Shown here piece after piece: positions 38,726 through 49,644 of a DNA stretch of 64,000 bases (its first letter is position 1; the number at the start of each line of letters is the position of its first letter). The notes beneath the pieces are model-generated. The model did no database searches. It was not told where the DNA came from and saw only the letters and a list, made by a program, of their open reading frames with translations. The DNA lies in the NCBI GenBank assembly GCA_021782995.1, contig JAJXUI010000014.1:1-64000 (forward strand), given 5' to 3'. The stretch is from Pseudomonadota bacterium (GTDB taxonomy: Bacteria > Pseudomonadota > Gammaproteobacteria > Burkholderiales > Gallionellaceae). The position numbers and the translations under genes were made by a program.

Positions 38726-39985
38726 TTATTTTCTGACCTGGCCGTTGCCGAGCACGATGTATTTCTGCGAGGTGAGACCCTCCAGCCCAACCGGGCCGCG
38801 CGCATGAATCTTGTCGGTGGAAATGCCGATCTCCGCACCCAAGCCATATTCAAAGCCATCGGCAAAGCGGGTGGAGGCATTCACCATCACGCTGCTGGAA
38901 TCGACTTCGCGCAGGAAGCGCATGGCCCTGGTGTAGTTCTCGGTGACGATGGCATCGGTGTGTTGCGAACCGTAGCGGGCAATGTGATCAATCGCAGCAT
39001 CCATATCCGGCACCACGCGCACACTGAGAATGGCGGCAAGGTATTCGGTGCTCCAGTCCTCTTCAGTGGCTGCTTTCATTTCCTTCACGAGTTTGCGCGA
39101 GGCCTCGTCGCCGCGCAGCTCCACGCCCTTGTCGAGGTAGATCTTGCAAAGGCGCGGCAGCACCTTGTCGGCCACACCCTGTGCAACCAGAAGCGATTCC
39201 ATCGCATTACATACGCCATAGCGATGGGTCTTGGCATTGTCGGCTATGGTGATGGCTTTTTCGAGGTCGGCTTCGTCATCGATGTACACATGGCACACGC
39301 CATGCAGGTGCTTGATCACCGGCACGCGCGCATCGGCGGAGACGCGCTCGATCAGGCTCTTGCCGCCGCGCGGCACGATCACATCGACATAATCCTTCAT
39401 CGTGATCAGTTCGCCCACTGCGGCGCGGTCGGTGGTGTTGATCACCTGCACCGCATCTTGCGGCAGGCCGGCCGCTTTCAACCCTGCATGCACGCAGGCG
39501 GCAATCGCCTGGTTGGAATGGATCGATTCCGAGCCGCCGCGCAGGATGGCAGCGTTACCGGACTTGATGCACAGGCCGGCAGCGTCGGCCGTCACATTCG
39601 GGCGCGACTCGTAAATGATGCCGATCACGCCCAGCGGCACGCGCATCTTGCCCACCTGGATGCCGGAGGGGCGGTATTTCATGTCGGAGATTTCGCCGAT
39701 CAGGTCCGGCAATGCGGCGATCTGGCGCAGGCCTTCGGCCATGCCGCTGATTACCTTGTCGGACAGCGTCAGACGGTCCAGCGAAGCAGCGTCAAGGCCA
39801 TTGGCGCGCGCATGTTCGAGGTCCTGCTTGTTGGCAGTTTTCAAGGTGGCGGCATTGTCGAGCAAGGCCTGCGCCATCGCTTCCAGCGCCTTGTTCTTGG
39901 CGTTGGTGTCGGCGGTTGCCATCTGCCGCGCAGCGGCGCGGGCCTGCTGGCCGACGGTTTTCATATAAGTCTTGAGGTTTTCCAT
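38726..39985 (-). CDS. proA: Gamma-glutamyl phosphate reductase
   Basis: [50 protein letters not shown]. Confidence 0.97.
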   Translation of the reverse strand: MENLKTYMKTVGQQARAAARQMATADTNAKNKALEAMAQALLDNAATLKTANKQDLEHARANGLDAASLDRLTLSDKVISGMAEGLRQIAALPDLIGEISDMKYRPSGIQVGKMRVPLGVIGIIYESRPNVTADAAGLCIKSGNAAILRGGSESIHSNQAIAACVHAGLKAAGLPQDAVQVINTTDRAAVGELITMKDYVDVIVPRGGKSLIERVSADARVPVIKHLHGVCHVYIDDEADLEKAITIADNAKTHRYGVCNAMESLLVAQGVADKVLPRLCKIYLDKGVELRGDEASRKLVKEMKAATEEDWSTEYLAAILSVRVVPDMDAAIDHIARYGSQHTDAIVTENYTRAMRFLREVDSSSVMVNASTRFADGFEYGLGAEIGISTDKIHARGPVGLEGLTSQKYIVLGNGQVRK

Positions 39986-40091
39986 CGCAAATCTCTTAAA
40001 TCTCATTATCCCGGGACATTCTCCGGGGGAAGTCGTGCATTTTACCGCATTCAGGATGATAAAATACGTCCCTTCAACGCAAGAGCCTGAT

Positions 40092-40883
40092 ATGTCTGAC
40101 ATCCTGAAAAAAATAAATGCAGTAAAAGCTGAAGAAGTGGCTGCGGCCGTGAAACTGAAGCCCTTGGCACAGATGCGCAATGAAGCTGAAAAAACCGGTG
40201 GTCAGCGAGATTTTGTCGGGGCCATCCGCAGCAAGATTGCCGCCGGCAAGCCCGCCGTGATTGCCGAAATCAAGAAGGCTAGCCCGAGCAAGGGGATATT
40301 GCGCGAATATTTTGTGCCGGCCGAGATTGCCACCAGTTATGCCGAGCATGGCGCGGCCTGCCTATCCGTGCTGACTGACGAGCAGTTTTTCCAGGGCAGC
40401 GCCGAATACCTGAAGCAGGCGCGTACTGCTTGTGCATTGCCAGTGTTGCGCAAGGATTTCATGGTGGATCCGTACCAGATCTACCAGGCGCGGGCGATGG
40501 GCGCGGATGCCATCCTGCTGATAGCGGCATCCTTATCGCTGAGCCAGATGCAGGAGTTCGAGGCGATTGCGCACGGCTTGGGCATGGCGGTGCTGGTAGA
40601 AGTGCACGATGCGGCAGAGTTTGAACAGGCCGTGCAGCTCAAGACGCCATTGCTGGGGATCAACAACCGCAACCTGCGCACGTTTGAAGTGACGCTGCAG
40701 ACCACACTGGACCTGTTATCGCAAATTCCCGCTGACAAGATTGTGGTCACCGAAAGCGGCATTCTCAAGCCGGAAGATGTCACGCTGATGCGTGGACGCG
40801 ATGTCCATGCTTTTCTGGTGGGCGAGGCGTTCATGCGCGCCGCTGATCCGGGGGCGGAATTGTCAAAACTGTTTGCTATTTGA
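40092..40883 (+). CDS. trpC: Indole-3-glycerol phosphate synthase
   Basis: [32 protein letters not shown]. Confidence 0.97.
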   Translation: MSDILKKINAVKAEEVAAAVKLKPLAQMRNEAEKTGGQRDFVGAIRSKIAAGKPAVIAEIKKASPSKGILREYFVPAEIATSYAEHGAACLSVLTDEQFFQGSAEYLKQARTACALPVLRKDFMVDPYQIYQARAMGADAILLIAASLSLSQMQEFEAIAHGLGMAVLVEVHDAAEFEQAVQLKTPLLGINNRNLRTFEVTLQTTLDLLSQIPADKIVVTESGILKPEDVTLMRGRDVHAFLVGEAFMRAADPGAELSKLFAI

Positions 40884-41077
40884 AATTTTGTGCCAGGTTT
40901 GCCAGATATTTTCATCAAGCATTTCATGCAACTATTAGAAAATAATGATTTGTTAATATTTCTGTAACATTCCTTTTGCATACTTCGCCGCAGATTTCCA
41001 TTCAGGAAGTTTGTAGGAGAGGGGTCACTCAACACGGCCGCCTTCAATATTATTCAAATATCTAAGGATGAAGAACT

Positions 41078-42124
41078 ATGCAAAAGAAACTTATCGCTCT
41101 GGCAATCGCTTCCGCTTTTGCTGCTCCCGCATTTGCTGATACCACTGTTTACGGTGTTGTTGACGCTACTGTAGCCAGCATGTCTGGTTCCGGTAACAAA
41201 AGTGATGTATCCGTCTGGACCGATGGCCTGGCCGGCTCACGTCTGGGTGTTAAGGCATCTGAAGATATCGGTAACGGCATGAAAGCTGGTGCAGTTCTGG
41301 AATATAAAGCGCCTCTGGTTGATGGTACAGGCGTTACTGCAGCACGTCAGACCCTGGTGTCTATTGAAGGTGGTTTTGGTAAAGTGGCAGCAGGTTACCT
41401 GCAAACAACCGGCTATGATTTCAGCCGCTTCGATCCAACCAATGGTTCGATGATCACTCCACTGGGCAACATCACCGGCAAATACAACTTCATGATCGGT
41501 AACAGTGCTTCCCTGAAGCGCATTGCACGCGCTGTTTCTTATGCTTCTCCTGATATGGGCGGATTCAACATCGTTGTGAACTATTCTGGTTCCTATGATG
41601 GCAAAACTGATGTTGCTGTTGCTGATAGTGCTGCGTCCACCAAGACTCCGGTGTACATGGTTTCTGCCAACTATGCCAACGGCCCCCTGGCTGCAGCAGT
41701 TGTTTACGCAAACAAGACAGTTTCTGCAACTTCTGTAAAGACAACCGAGACAGCGATCGGCGCTTCCTATGACCTGGGCGTTGCAACTTTGTCCGCAACT
41801 TACCAGACCAACAAGGTTGACACCAATGCTGATTCCGATACAGCGATGTCTGTGAGCGCAGCTGCTCCATTTGGCGCAAGCAAGGTTATCCTGACTTACG
41901 CCAAGGGCACCATGACAGCCCAGGGTGCTGACAAGGATGCATCCGGTTACACACTGGCATGGTTGAACAGCCTGTCCAAGACCACTACCCTGTATGCTGC
42001 ATTCAGCGGTATGACCCAAGGTTCTGCCAGCACCACATACAGTGTTGCCAACAACAGCCTGACAGCCCTGTCAGCAGGTGCGAGCTCCAATATGGTTGCG
42101 CTGGGCTTGAACAAAAAGTTCTGA
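41078..42124 (+). CDS. Gram-negative porin
   Basis: MQKKLIALAIASAFAAPAFADTTVYGVVDATV; GSRLGVKASEDIGNGMKAGAVLEY; C-terminal VALGLNKKF. Confidence 0.9.
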   Translation: MQKKLIALAIASAFAAPAFADTTVYGVVDATVASMSGSGNKSDVSVWTDGLAGSRLGVKASEDIGNGMKAGAVLEYKAPLVDGTGVTAARQTLVSIEGGFGKVAAGYLQTTGYDFSRFDPTNGSMITPLGNITGKYNFMIGNSASLKRIARAVSYASPDMGGFNIVVNYSGSYDGKTDVAVADSAASTKTPVYMVSANYANGPLAAAVVYANKTVSATSVKTTETAIGASYDLGVATLSATYQTNKVDTNADSDTAMSVSAAAPFGASKVILTYAKGTMTAQGADKDASGYTLAWLNSLSKTTTLYAAFSGMTQGSASTTYSVANNSLTALSAGASSNMVALGLNKKF

Positions 42125-42196
42125 TATTTCTGAATGTTAAGGAAAAGCTGTTGATATAAATCCGGTGCAATCTGCCGGGTTAGGTCACAACGGAGA

Positions 42197-42221
42197 AAAG
42201 CCGCCTTTGGGCGGCTTTTTG
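42197..42221 (+). terminator. Rho-independent terminator
   Basis: aaaGCCGCC TTTG GGCGGCttttt. Confidence 0.9.
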
Positions 42222-42486
42222 TTGGGCCATACTTATAGTGTTGCAATTGCTAGTGTGAAAAGATTATTTCAGTTTTATCTATATTAAACAATAATTTAAT
42301 ATATTTCTAATATAGCTATGGTAGGTGGGGTGTTGCAAAAATGATACGTTTATTGCGGTTTTTCCTGCTTCCAGCTTGTCTCACTCTCCTACCTTCGTGC
42401 AGAATTGCCCCGAATTTCCACACAGGGAATTTTAAGAAGGCGTGGCAGAACAACGTCACAATTCATATTTTCAAGGAGAGTTACAC

Positions 42487-43572
42487 ATGCAAAAGAAAAT
42501 TATCGCTCTGGCTATCGCCTCTGCTTTCGCAGCTCCAGTTGCAATGGCTGACGTAACTATGTACGGCACCATGGACGGTGGTTTCCGTCATCAGACAAAT
42601 GACGATCCAGCTAAAGGCACGACTGACTCCATGCAGATGGGCCAGTACAACACAGCCCGTTTCGGCCTGAAGTCTGTTGAAGACATGGGCGATGGCATGA
42701 AAACTACCGTTGTTCTGGAAACCAGCTATGCTCCTGGTGGAATTGGTGCAAACTCAGCAATGAACAGCACAACTTACGTTAATCCTACAACTGGTGCATC
42801 TGCAACAGGCCCTAACTTGGCAACTAACAACCCGTTCGGTCTGCTGTTTGACCGCCAGGCAACTCTGGGCGTTAGCGGTGGTTTTGGTTCTGTTGAAATG
42901 GGCTGGAACTACACAACTTCCTTCAAGACTATCGCTACTTATGATCCAATGAACTACAAGTGGCTGGGTCAGGCTATGGCGCAAACTTCCGATACACAAG
43001 ATCGCGCTGGCAACGTTGTGTATTCCAACACATTTGGCGATGTAAGTGTGCGTGCTGAGTATGACGTAACAAATGCAACCAAGACATCTCAACCATCAAC
43101 TGGTGCAGGTCGCGCAGTTGGCGTAACTTATGCTTCCGGTGCGATCAACGCAGGTGTTGCATATTCTGCACAGGAAGCGAGCGCAGCTGGCTTGGCTTAT
43201 GATGACTCCATGACACATGTAACAGCTGGTGCTGGCTACAAGTTTGGCGATGCAAAAGTAAGCGTTGGTTATGCCAAGAAAGCAACCAAAACTGCTGCTA
43301 ACGACAACACATCCACAAACATGTGGCTGGGTGGCAGCTTCAAGGCAACTGGCGCTGTGAACGTTTCTGCAGCTTACTACAACCGTGTAACTAACACTGG
43401 TGCTGCTAACGCTCTGGACAACACAACAAAAGTGATGATCGTAGGTGCTACTTATGACCTGTCCAAGAAAACTCAGATGTATGTATCGTTCGACAAGACA
43501 ACATTGAGCGTTGATGGCTCTGCTGATGTTGTAACAAACGGTTCTACAATTGGTGTTTCCACAGTCTTCTAA
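42487..43572 (+). CDS. Gram-negative porin, tandem paralog
   Basis: MQKKIIALAIASAFAAPVAMADVTMYGTMDGGF; FGLKSVEDMGDGMKTTVVLE. Confidence 0.9.
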   Translation: MQKKIIALAIASAFAAPVAMADVTMYGTMDGGFRHQTNDDPAKGTTDSMQMGQYNTARFGLKSVEDMGDGMKTTVVLETSYAPGGIGANSAMNSTTYVNPTTGASATGPNLATNNPFGLLFDRQATLGVSGGFGSVEMGWNYTTSFKTIATYDPMNYKWLGQAMAQTSDTQDRAGNVVYSNTFGDVSVRAEYDVTNATKTSQPSTGAGRAVGVTYASGAINAGVAYSAQEASAAGLAYDDSMTHVTAGAGYKFGDAKVSVGYAKKATKTAANDNTSTNMWLGGSFKATGAVNVSAAYYNRVTNTGAANALDNTTKVMIVGATYDLSKKTQMYVSFDKTTLSVDGSADVVTNGSTIGVSTVF

Positions 43573-43614
43573 TTTGCCGCAGGGGTAACCCTGCTGTGAT
43601 TGAAGTCTGAAATG

Positions 43615-43646
43615 AAACGGGCTCCTTCGGGAGCCCGTTTTTTTTG
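43615..43646 (+). terminator. Rho-independent terminator
   Basis: AAACGGGCTCC TTCG GGAGCCCGTTTTTTTT. Confidence 0.92.
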
Positions 43647-43678
43647 TGCGAAATTCCTGGGATCCTGTTAAGTTCCCG

Positions 43679-44830
43679 TTAGAGGTGACGGGACATATCA
43701 CCCTGCAGGAAATTCTTCAGAGGTTGATCCATGCCTTTACCCAAGGCGATGACCTTGAACAGTTCACCCATTTCAGCCGGGCTGGTCAGCTTCTGGATTT
43801 GCGATGAAAGCGGCAGGTATGCTGCCGGATCATCTGGCGAAATATCGCGAATCAATTCTGCAATGCCACCATTGATTAAAAAATGTGCCTGTGAGGTATA
43901 GCCCAGCAGGTTTGCGCCATGATCGATTGCACTTTCCGCAATGGCGGTGAAATCGACATGTGCGGTGATGTCCTGCAAACCGGGCAGAAAAAATGGGTCA
44001 TCATGTGCGAAATGGCGATAGTGGCACATCAAGGTGCCCTGCATGCGTTGAGGATGGTAAAACTCGCGCGCGCCAAAACCGTAGTCGATGAACAGCAAAG
44101 CGCCCTGTCGCAGGCGATCACACAAGCTTGCAACCAGGCCGCGGGATGCGGGGGATATTTCACTGCAATAACCATCGGGAACGCTTATCTGCTGGGCAAG
44201 CTGGCGCAAAGGGGAATCTTCCAGCAATTTGTCTTGCCAATTGAATTGGCTTCCTGTCAGTACAACTCCGCGTTCAAAAATTTGTTGATTCGCCCAGCAA
44301 ACCAGATGTACGGGCAATGCATCCAGCACCTCATTACCGAAGACAGCCCCGGAAATATTTTCCGGCAGTACATCCAGCCACCTGATGCGGGAATACAGTC
44401 GGGGGAGGCTGGTGTGCAATAAGTGCTGCTGGCGTTCACGCAGGTCTGCACTGACTTCAAGAATGGAATAAGTGTTGGGCAGCTGGTCGATATTATCAAG
44501 CTCTGTCAGGATATCCAGTGCGAGTTTGCCGCTGCCCGCACCGAGTTCCAGGATATGCGGCTGACTTGCAGACATGATTTCGCTCAATTGCCGCGCCAAG
44601 GTACGTCCGAACAGGCTCGATATTTCGGGGGCTGTGGTGAAATCTCCGCTACTGCCGAATTTGCGTGCACCTGCTGCGTAATAGCCGAGGCCGGGTGCAT
44701 AGAGCGCAAGTTCCATAAAGCGGGAGAAGGGGATCCAGCCGCCTTGCATGTCGATTTCTGCCCTTATCTGGGCGCACAGCTTGTCGCTGTGCTGTCGGGC
44801 ATCTTCTGAAGGAGGGGGAAGTGAGGCCAT
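43679..44830 (-). CDS. MidA/NDUFAF7-type SAM-dependent methyltransferase (DUF185)
   Basis: IPFSRFMELALYAPGLGYYAAGARKFGSSGDFTTAPEISSLFGRTLARQ; ILELGAGSGKLALDIL. Confidence 0.88.
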   Translation of the reverse strand: MASLPPPSEDARQHSDKLCAQIRAEIDMQGGWIPFSRFMELALYAPGLGYYAAGARKFGSSGDFTTAPEISSLFGRTLARQLSEIMSASQPHILELGAGSGKLALDILTELDNIDQLPNTYSILEVSADLRERQQHLLHTSLPRLYSRIRWLDVLPENISGAVFGNEVLDALPVHLVCWANQQIFERGVVLTGSQFNWQDKLLEDSPLRQLAQQISVPDGYCSEISPASRGLVASLCDRLRQGALLFIDYGFGAREFYHPQRMQGTLMCHYRHFAHDDPFFLPGLQDITAHVDFTAIAESAIDHGANLLGYTSQAHFLINGGIAELIRDISPDDPAAYLPLSSQIQKLTSPAEMGELFKVIALGKGMDQPLKNFLQGDMSRHL

Positions 44831-44882
44831 GGTGCGATTCGGTTAAAATGCTCAAGATTGAAGTGTAATCCAACAAGCTCAA

Positions 44883-45635
44883 ATGGAGAATGGCATGCAA
44901 GGTAAAGCAATTCTGGTGACGGGTGGCGCAAAGCGGGTAGGCGCGTCAATATGCAGGCGATTGCATGCGGCTGGAGCCAATATTGTGCTGCATTATCGTT
45001 CGTCGTCCCAGGATGCAATTGCTTTGCGGGATGAGCTGAATGACGTGCGTGCCAATTCAGTGCTCTGTGTGCAGGCTAACCTGCTGGACCTGCATGACTT
45101 GCCCGGGCTGGTGCAGGCAGGGATAAGGCATTTCGGCAGGCTGGATGGCATCGTGAACAATGCTTCAAGTTTCTATGCGACCCCGCTGGATGCCGTGGAT
45201 GATGCGCAATGGACGGATTTGCTGGGTACCAATCTGAAAGCGCCATTATTTCTCGCCAAAGCCGCGGCGGATGAACTGCGCAAGCAGAAGGGGGCGATCG
45301 TGAATATTGTCGATATTCATGCCGAGCGTCCGATGCAAGGCCACCTGGTATATAGTGTAGCGAAGGCCGGGCTGGTTGCGCTGACCAAGGGGCTGGCACA
45401 GGAGCTGGGGCCACAGGTGCGCGTGAATGCGGTTGCGCCTGGCGTGATTATCTGGCCTGAGCAAGGTGACTGGGATAGCGAAGAACGCCGCAGGCAGATC
45501 GTTGAGCACACCCTGCTCAAACGCGAAGGCGAGCCGGATGATATTGCGAGGACGGTCGTCTTCCTGATGAACGATGCGCCTTATATCACGGGGCAGGTGA
45601 TTGCGGTGGATGGTGGTAGAAGCGTAAATTTATAA
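44883..45635 (+). CDS. Pteridine reductase-like SDR
   Basis: ILVTGGAKRVGASICRRLHAAGANIVLHYRSS; YSVAKAGLVALTKGLAQELGPQVRVNAVAPG. Confidence 0.88.
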   Translation: MENGMQGKAILVTGGAKRVGASICRRLHAAGANIVLHYRSSSQDAIALRDELNDVRANSVLCVQANLLDLHDLPGLVQAGIRHFGRLDGIVNNASSFYATPLDAVDDAQWTDLLGTNLKAPLFLAKAAADELRKQKGAIVNIVDIHAERPMQGHLVYSVAKAGLVALTKGLAQELGPQVRVNAVAPGVIIWPEQGDWDSEERRRQIVEHTLLKREGEPDDIARTVVFLMNDAPYITGQVIAVDGGRSVNL

Positions 45636-45753
45636 TATCTCATTGATTGTATTATTAAATATTTCAAGTGGATGAAAGTGGTAAAATGCACGCCCTTGTT
45701 TGCTAAACCATACCGAGCAGCCTGATGAAATAGCCGCTATCGGTCAACGTATT

Positions 45754-46602
45754 ATGAATTCCATTACCTCCCCCATCCATTTCGAACACCATTCAAATAA
45801 TTTCAACCGACTGCGCGGCCGTCTGGAGCAGCTCACCGGCAAGGCCATTGGCGATTTCAACATGATCGAGGATGGCGACACCGTGATGGTGTGCATGTCG
45901 GGCGGCAAGGACAGCTACACCCTGTTTGAAATCCTGCGCGCGCTGCAGAAGCGCGCGCCGATCAAATTCAAGCTGATTGCGATGAACCTGGACCAGAAGC
46001 AGCCGGGTTTTCCGGACCATGTGCTGCCGGATTATTTCATGTCGCTGGGGGTGGAGTACCACATCGAAACACAGGACACCTATTCCATCGTCAAGGAAAA
46101 AATCCCTGAGGGAAAGACGACCTGTTCATTATGCTCACGCCTGCGCCGCGGCATCATCTACAAGGTCGCCAAGGAATTGGGTGCGAACAAGATCGCGCTG
46201 GGACATCATCGCGACGATATGATCGAGACCTTGTTCCTGAACATGTTCTTTGCCGGCAAGCTGAAAGCGATGCCGCCCAAGCTGGTGACCGACAAGGGGG
46301 ATCATGTGGTGATCCGTCCGCTGGCCTATTGCAATGAGAAGGACATCGCCAGCTTTGCACGCACGATGGAGTTTCCGATTATCCCGTGCAACCTGTGCGG
46401 TTCGCAGGAAAATTTGCAGCGTCAGGCAATCAAGCAGATGCTGCACGAGTGGGAGCGTCAGTATCCGGGACGTTCGCAGACTATCTTTACCTCGATGCAG
46501 AATGTGCGGCCTTCACATCTGCTGGATGGCGAGCTGTTTGATTTCAAATCCATCAAGGTTGGTGATCAAGTGCTTGAAGGCGATATCGCCTTCGATGAGT
46601 AA
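45754..46602 (+). CDS. ttcA: tRNA 2-thiocytidine(32) synthetase
   Basis: [17 protein letters not shown] (PP-loop); [43 protein letters not shown]. Confidence 0.96.
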   Translation: MNSITSPIHFEHHSNNFNRLRGRLEQLTGKAIGDFNMIEDGDTVMVCMSGGKDSYTLFEILRALQKRAPIKFKLIAMNLDQKQPGFPDHVLPDYFMSLGVEYHIETQDTYSIVKEKIPEGKTTCSLCSRLRRGIIYKVAKELGANKIALGHHRDDMIETLFLNMFFAGKLKAMPPKLVTDKGDHVVIRPLAYCNEKDIASFARTMEFPIIPCNLCGSQENLQRQAIKQMLHEWERQYPGRSQTIFTSMQNVRPSHLLDGELFDFKSIKVGDQVLEGDIAFDE

Positions 46603-46654
46603 TAACTATGCATGCGCAAAGCGCATGCGGCTACAGGTTTTGATTTTTCCCTTT

Positions 46655-46880
46655 ATGAGCCACTGAGTAGCATGGGCTGGTTCGGGGGATTCGGCGAGGA
46701 CTGTCTGAGCACGTGGCCGCAAAGTGGATCGTGCGAGTTCCGCAGCCGCCGGAGCAGCCACGCAACGCAAGGAATCCCGAAGGGATGGCGCATCAGGGTC
46801 GCCTTTTCTTTGGTGACTTTCATTTGGCGAAGCAAAAGAAAGTCACCAGCTGTCGGGCTGCCCCCGACGGTTTTGCGTTA
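46655..46880. repeat. Candidate member of a dispersed non-coding repeat family
   Basis: Contains GGCGCATCAGGGTCGCCTTTTCTTTGGTGACTTTC...GAAAGTCACC (10-bp perfect inverted repeat, 46812-46821/46838-46847) and GTCGGG/CCCGAC; resembles elements recalled from many betaproteobacterial genomes. Confidence 0.55.
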
Positions 46881-47330
46881 TTAAATTACTGCTACCTTGA
46901 ATATGGCCTTGCGTATCGGTCCATTTCCTACCAGCGGGGCGTGCGCATCCTCGGGGAAGAAGATGCAGAAGTGATCCGGCGGAACCGACACCCATGAAGC
47001 CGGGGCATCATGGAAGAAGCGAATGTCCTTTTCCATGTTGTGTTCGCTGATCGGATTCATGCAATCTGCCAGCGGCTTCCAGCCCATCCTTTCATCTCCG
47101 TCCAGCACCAGCTGGATGTCGATATATTTCTTGTGCGCCTCAAGTTTGGCATGCTCCACCGGTTTGCCCTGTGCATGTTCGATGATGACAAATAGCATTT
47201 CATCTTCAATGGCATAACGCCCCGGTGCGAGTGCATTCAGGTCATTGTTGCGGATGTAATCAAACGCGCGGGCAAACAGCGGATCCAGGGGTGTATAGCG
47301 TTCAGCCTGCGAAAGATTGGCAAGGATCAT
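46881..47330 (-). CDS. YhcH/YjgK/YiaL family protein (DUF386)
   Basis: HKKYIDIQLVLDGDERMGW; FFPEDAHAPLVGNGPIRKAIFKV. Confidence 0.88.
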   Translation of the reverse strand: MILANLSQAERYTPLDPLFARAFDYIRNNDLNALAPGRYAIEDEMLFVIIEHAQGKPVEHAKLEAHKKYIDIQLVLDGDERMGWKPLADCMNPISEHNMEKDIRFFHDAPASWVSVPPDHFCIFFPEDAHAPLVGNGPIRKAIFKVAVI

Positions 47331-48667
47331 CAGAAGAATCTCGCGATCATGCCCTTGTCATATTTGCCTGTCATCGGGATCACTACGCGATGGCCGCTGC
47401 CGGAGGCGACGTTCAGCATTTCGCCATTGGGACTCTTCATCTCGGTGACTTCAACGATGCAGTTGCCCATCGGATGAATCACTTCCAGTCTGTCGCCTAC
47501 GCTGAATTTATTCTTAACGTCGATTTCGGCATAGCCATCATGGCAGGTGATGATGTCGCCAACATATTGCTGGCGGGAACTTTCGGAATGGCCGCGCATG
47601 TAGTTCTGGTGTTCATGTGTATGGTGGCGTTCGTAGAAGCCGTCGGTATAACCGCGACTGGCGAGCGCATCCAGCGCACCAAGCAGGGTGTAGTTGAATG
47701 GGCGGCCGGCAGCAGCGTCGTCGATGGCCTGGCGATACACTTGTGCGGTGCGCGCCACGTAGTAGATGGATTTGGTGCGGCCTTCCACTTTAAGCGAGTC
47801 GATGCCGATCTTGGCGAGGCGCTCGACATGCTCCACTGCGCGCAGGTCTTTCGAGTTCATGATGTAGGTACCGTGCTCGTCTTCCAGCACCGGCATCAGT
47901 TCGCCCGGATGGTCTGAGCGTGAAATGACATAGGCTCGATCGGCCAGCGGATGGCGTGGAATGCTGCCACAGGTGGACAGCGCGGACTCAGACAGCGCCT
48001 TGTCGAAATCAAAGTCTATCTTCTGGATGTCGCCGGTGCCGTCTTCATCGGCATTGGCGATCTTGTAATCCCAGCGGCAGGAATTGGTGCAGGTGCCCTG
48101 GTTGGCATCGCGATGGTTGAAGTAGCCGGACAGCAGGCAGCGGCCGGAATAGGCGATGCACAGCGCGCCGTGCACGAAAACTTCCAGTTCCATGTCCGGA
48201 CACTGCTGGCGGATTTCCTCGATTTCATCCAGTGACAGTTCTCGCGACAGGATCACGCGCTCCAGTCCCAGCGATTTCCAGAACTTCACCGCGGCATAGT
48301 TGACGGTATTGGCCTGCACAGACAGATGGATCGGCACTTCCGGCCAGCGTTCGCGCACCAACATGATCAGGCCGGGGTCGGCCATGATCAGCGCATCCGG
48401 TTTCATCGCGATCACCGGCTCCATGTCGGCCATATAGGTTTTCACCTTGCTGTTGTGCGGCATCAGGTTGCTGGCGACAAACAGCTTCTTTCCTAGTTGA
48501 TGCGCTTCGCGGATGCCGGTCTGCAGTTCTTCCAGTTTGAATTCGTTGTTTCGCGCACGCAGGCTGTAGCGCGGCTGTCCGGCATACACGGCATCGGCGC
48601 CGTAGGCATAGGCGGTGCGCATTTTGTCCAGCGTGCCGGCAGGGAGGAGGAGTTCGGGAGCTTTCAT
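47330..48667 (-). CDS. trhP: U32-family tRNA hydroxylation protein, YegQ/TrhP-like
   Basis: MKAPELLLPAGTLDKMRTAYAYGADAVYAGQPRYSLRARNNEF; FVHGALCIAYSGRCLLSGYFNHRDANQGTCTNSCRW. Confidence 0.9.
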   Translation of the reverse strand: MKAPELLLPAGTLDKMRTAYAYGADAVYAGQPRYSLRARNNEFKLEELQTGIREAHQLGKKLFVASNLMPHNSKVKTYMADMEPVIAMKPDALIMADPGLIMLVRERWPEVPIHLSVQANTVNYAAVKFWKSLGLERVILSRELSLDEIEEIRQQCPDMELEVFVHGALCIAYSGRCLLSGYFNHRDANQGTCTNSCRWDYKIANADEDGTGDIQKIDFDFDKALSESALSTCGSIPRHPLADRAYVISRSDHPGELMPVLEDEHGTYIMNSKDLRAVEHVERLAKIGIDSLKVEGRTKSIYYVARTAQVYRQAIDDAAAGRPFNYTLLGALDALASRGYTDGFYERHHTHEHQNYMRGHSESSRQQYVGDIITCHDGYAEIDVKNKFSVGDRLEVIHPMGNCIVEVTEMKSPNGEMLNVASGSGHRVVIPMTGKYDKGMIARFF

Positions 48668-48797
48668 GGTTGTGACTCGATTCAATAGCTAAAGCGCCTG
48701 TCTTCCATAATAGGAAAGAGCAGGAGCAGGTTGCGGATGGGCGCTATTTTACCCTATTCGTCACCACGCACCGGGGAAGCCCCGGCAGGGCAAAGGG

Positions 48798-49640
48798 CTA
48801 TTGGGGTGAAATGCCCAGATTCTTGCAGATAGACAGGCAGGCAGCAGACTGGTTCAACGTATAGAAGTGCAATCCCGGCGCACCGCCTGCTAGCAGGCGC
48901 TCACCCAGCTTGGTGACCACTTCCTCGCCAAAGGCCTTGATCGCGTCGGCATCATCGCCATAACTTTCCAGTGTCTTGCGGATCCAGCGCGGAATCTCCG
49001 CGCCACAGGCATCGGAGAAGCGCGCCAGTTGCGAGAATTTCACGATGGGCATGATGCCGGGCACGATGGGGATCGTGACGCCCTGTTTCCGGCACTGCTC
49101 GACAAAATGGAAATAGCTGTCAGCATTGTAGAAATATTGCGTGATAGCTGAGTCAGCACCCGCTTTCACCTTGCGCACGAAATTATCCAGATCATCCCTG
49201 GGCGATTTCGCCTGCGGATGGTATTCCGGGTAAGCGGCTACTTCAAGGTGGAAGTGGTTGCCGCTTTCCTTGCGAATAAATTCAATTAATTCATTGGCAT
49301 ACTGAAACTCGCCGGTGCTGGCCATGCCGGAGGGCAGGTCGCCGCGCAACGCCACAATGCGTTTGATGCCGAGACTTTTGTAAGTCTGCAGGATGGCGCG
49401 GATATTGTCGCGGGTAGAGCCAACGCAGGAAAGATGCGGCGCAGCCGGATAGCCATCCGCCTGAATCTGGCTGACGGTTTCCAGCGTGCGGTCGCGCGTG
49501 GAGCCGCCGGCACCGAAGGTGACGGAGAAGAATTCCGGCTTCAGCACTTCCAGTTGCTTGCGCGTGGCATGCAGTTTCTGCATGCCTTCCGCGGTCTGCG
49601 GCGGAAAGAATTCGAAACTTAAAGATAGATTTCTGGACAT
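48798..49640 (-). CDS. metF: Methylenetetrahydrofolate reductase
   Basis: SLSFEFFPPQTAEGMQKL; FFSVTFGAGGSTRDRTLETV. Confidence 0.97.
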   Translation of the reverse strand: MSRNLSLSFEFFPPQTAEGMQKLHATRKQLEVLKPEFFSVTFGAGGSTRDRTLETVSQIQADGYPAAPHLSCVGSTRDNIRAILQTYKSLGIKRIVALRGDLPSGMASTGEFQYANELIEFIRKESGNHFHLEVAAYPEYHPQAKSPRDDLDNFVRKVKAGADSAITQYFYNADSYFHFVEQCRKQGVTIPIVPGIMPIVKFSQLARFSDACGAEIPRWIRKTLESYGDDADAIKAFGEEVVTKLGERLLAGGAPGLHFYTLNQSAACLSICKNLGISPQ

Positions 49641-49644
49641 GTTT

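Noticed and set aside
36987-40090. Long plus-strand ORFs (453 and 428 aa) antisense to lpdA and proA
   Set aside because: Same shadow-ORF effect; low-complexity His/Gln/Arg translations.
40945-40980. PHO-box-like TTGTTAATATTTCTGTAACAT upstream of the first porin
   Set aside because: Repeat spacing is 12 rather than 11 bp and matches to CTGTCAT are poor.
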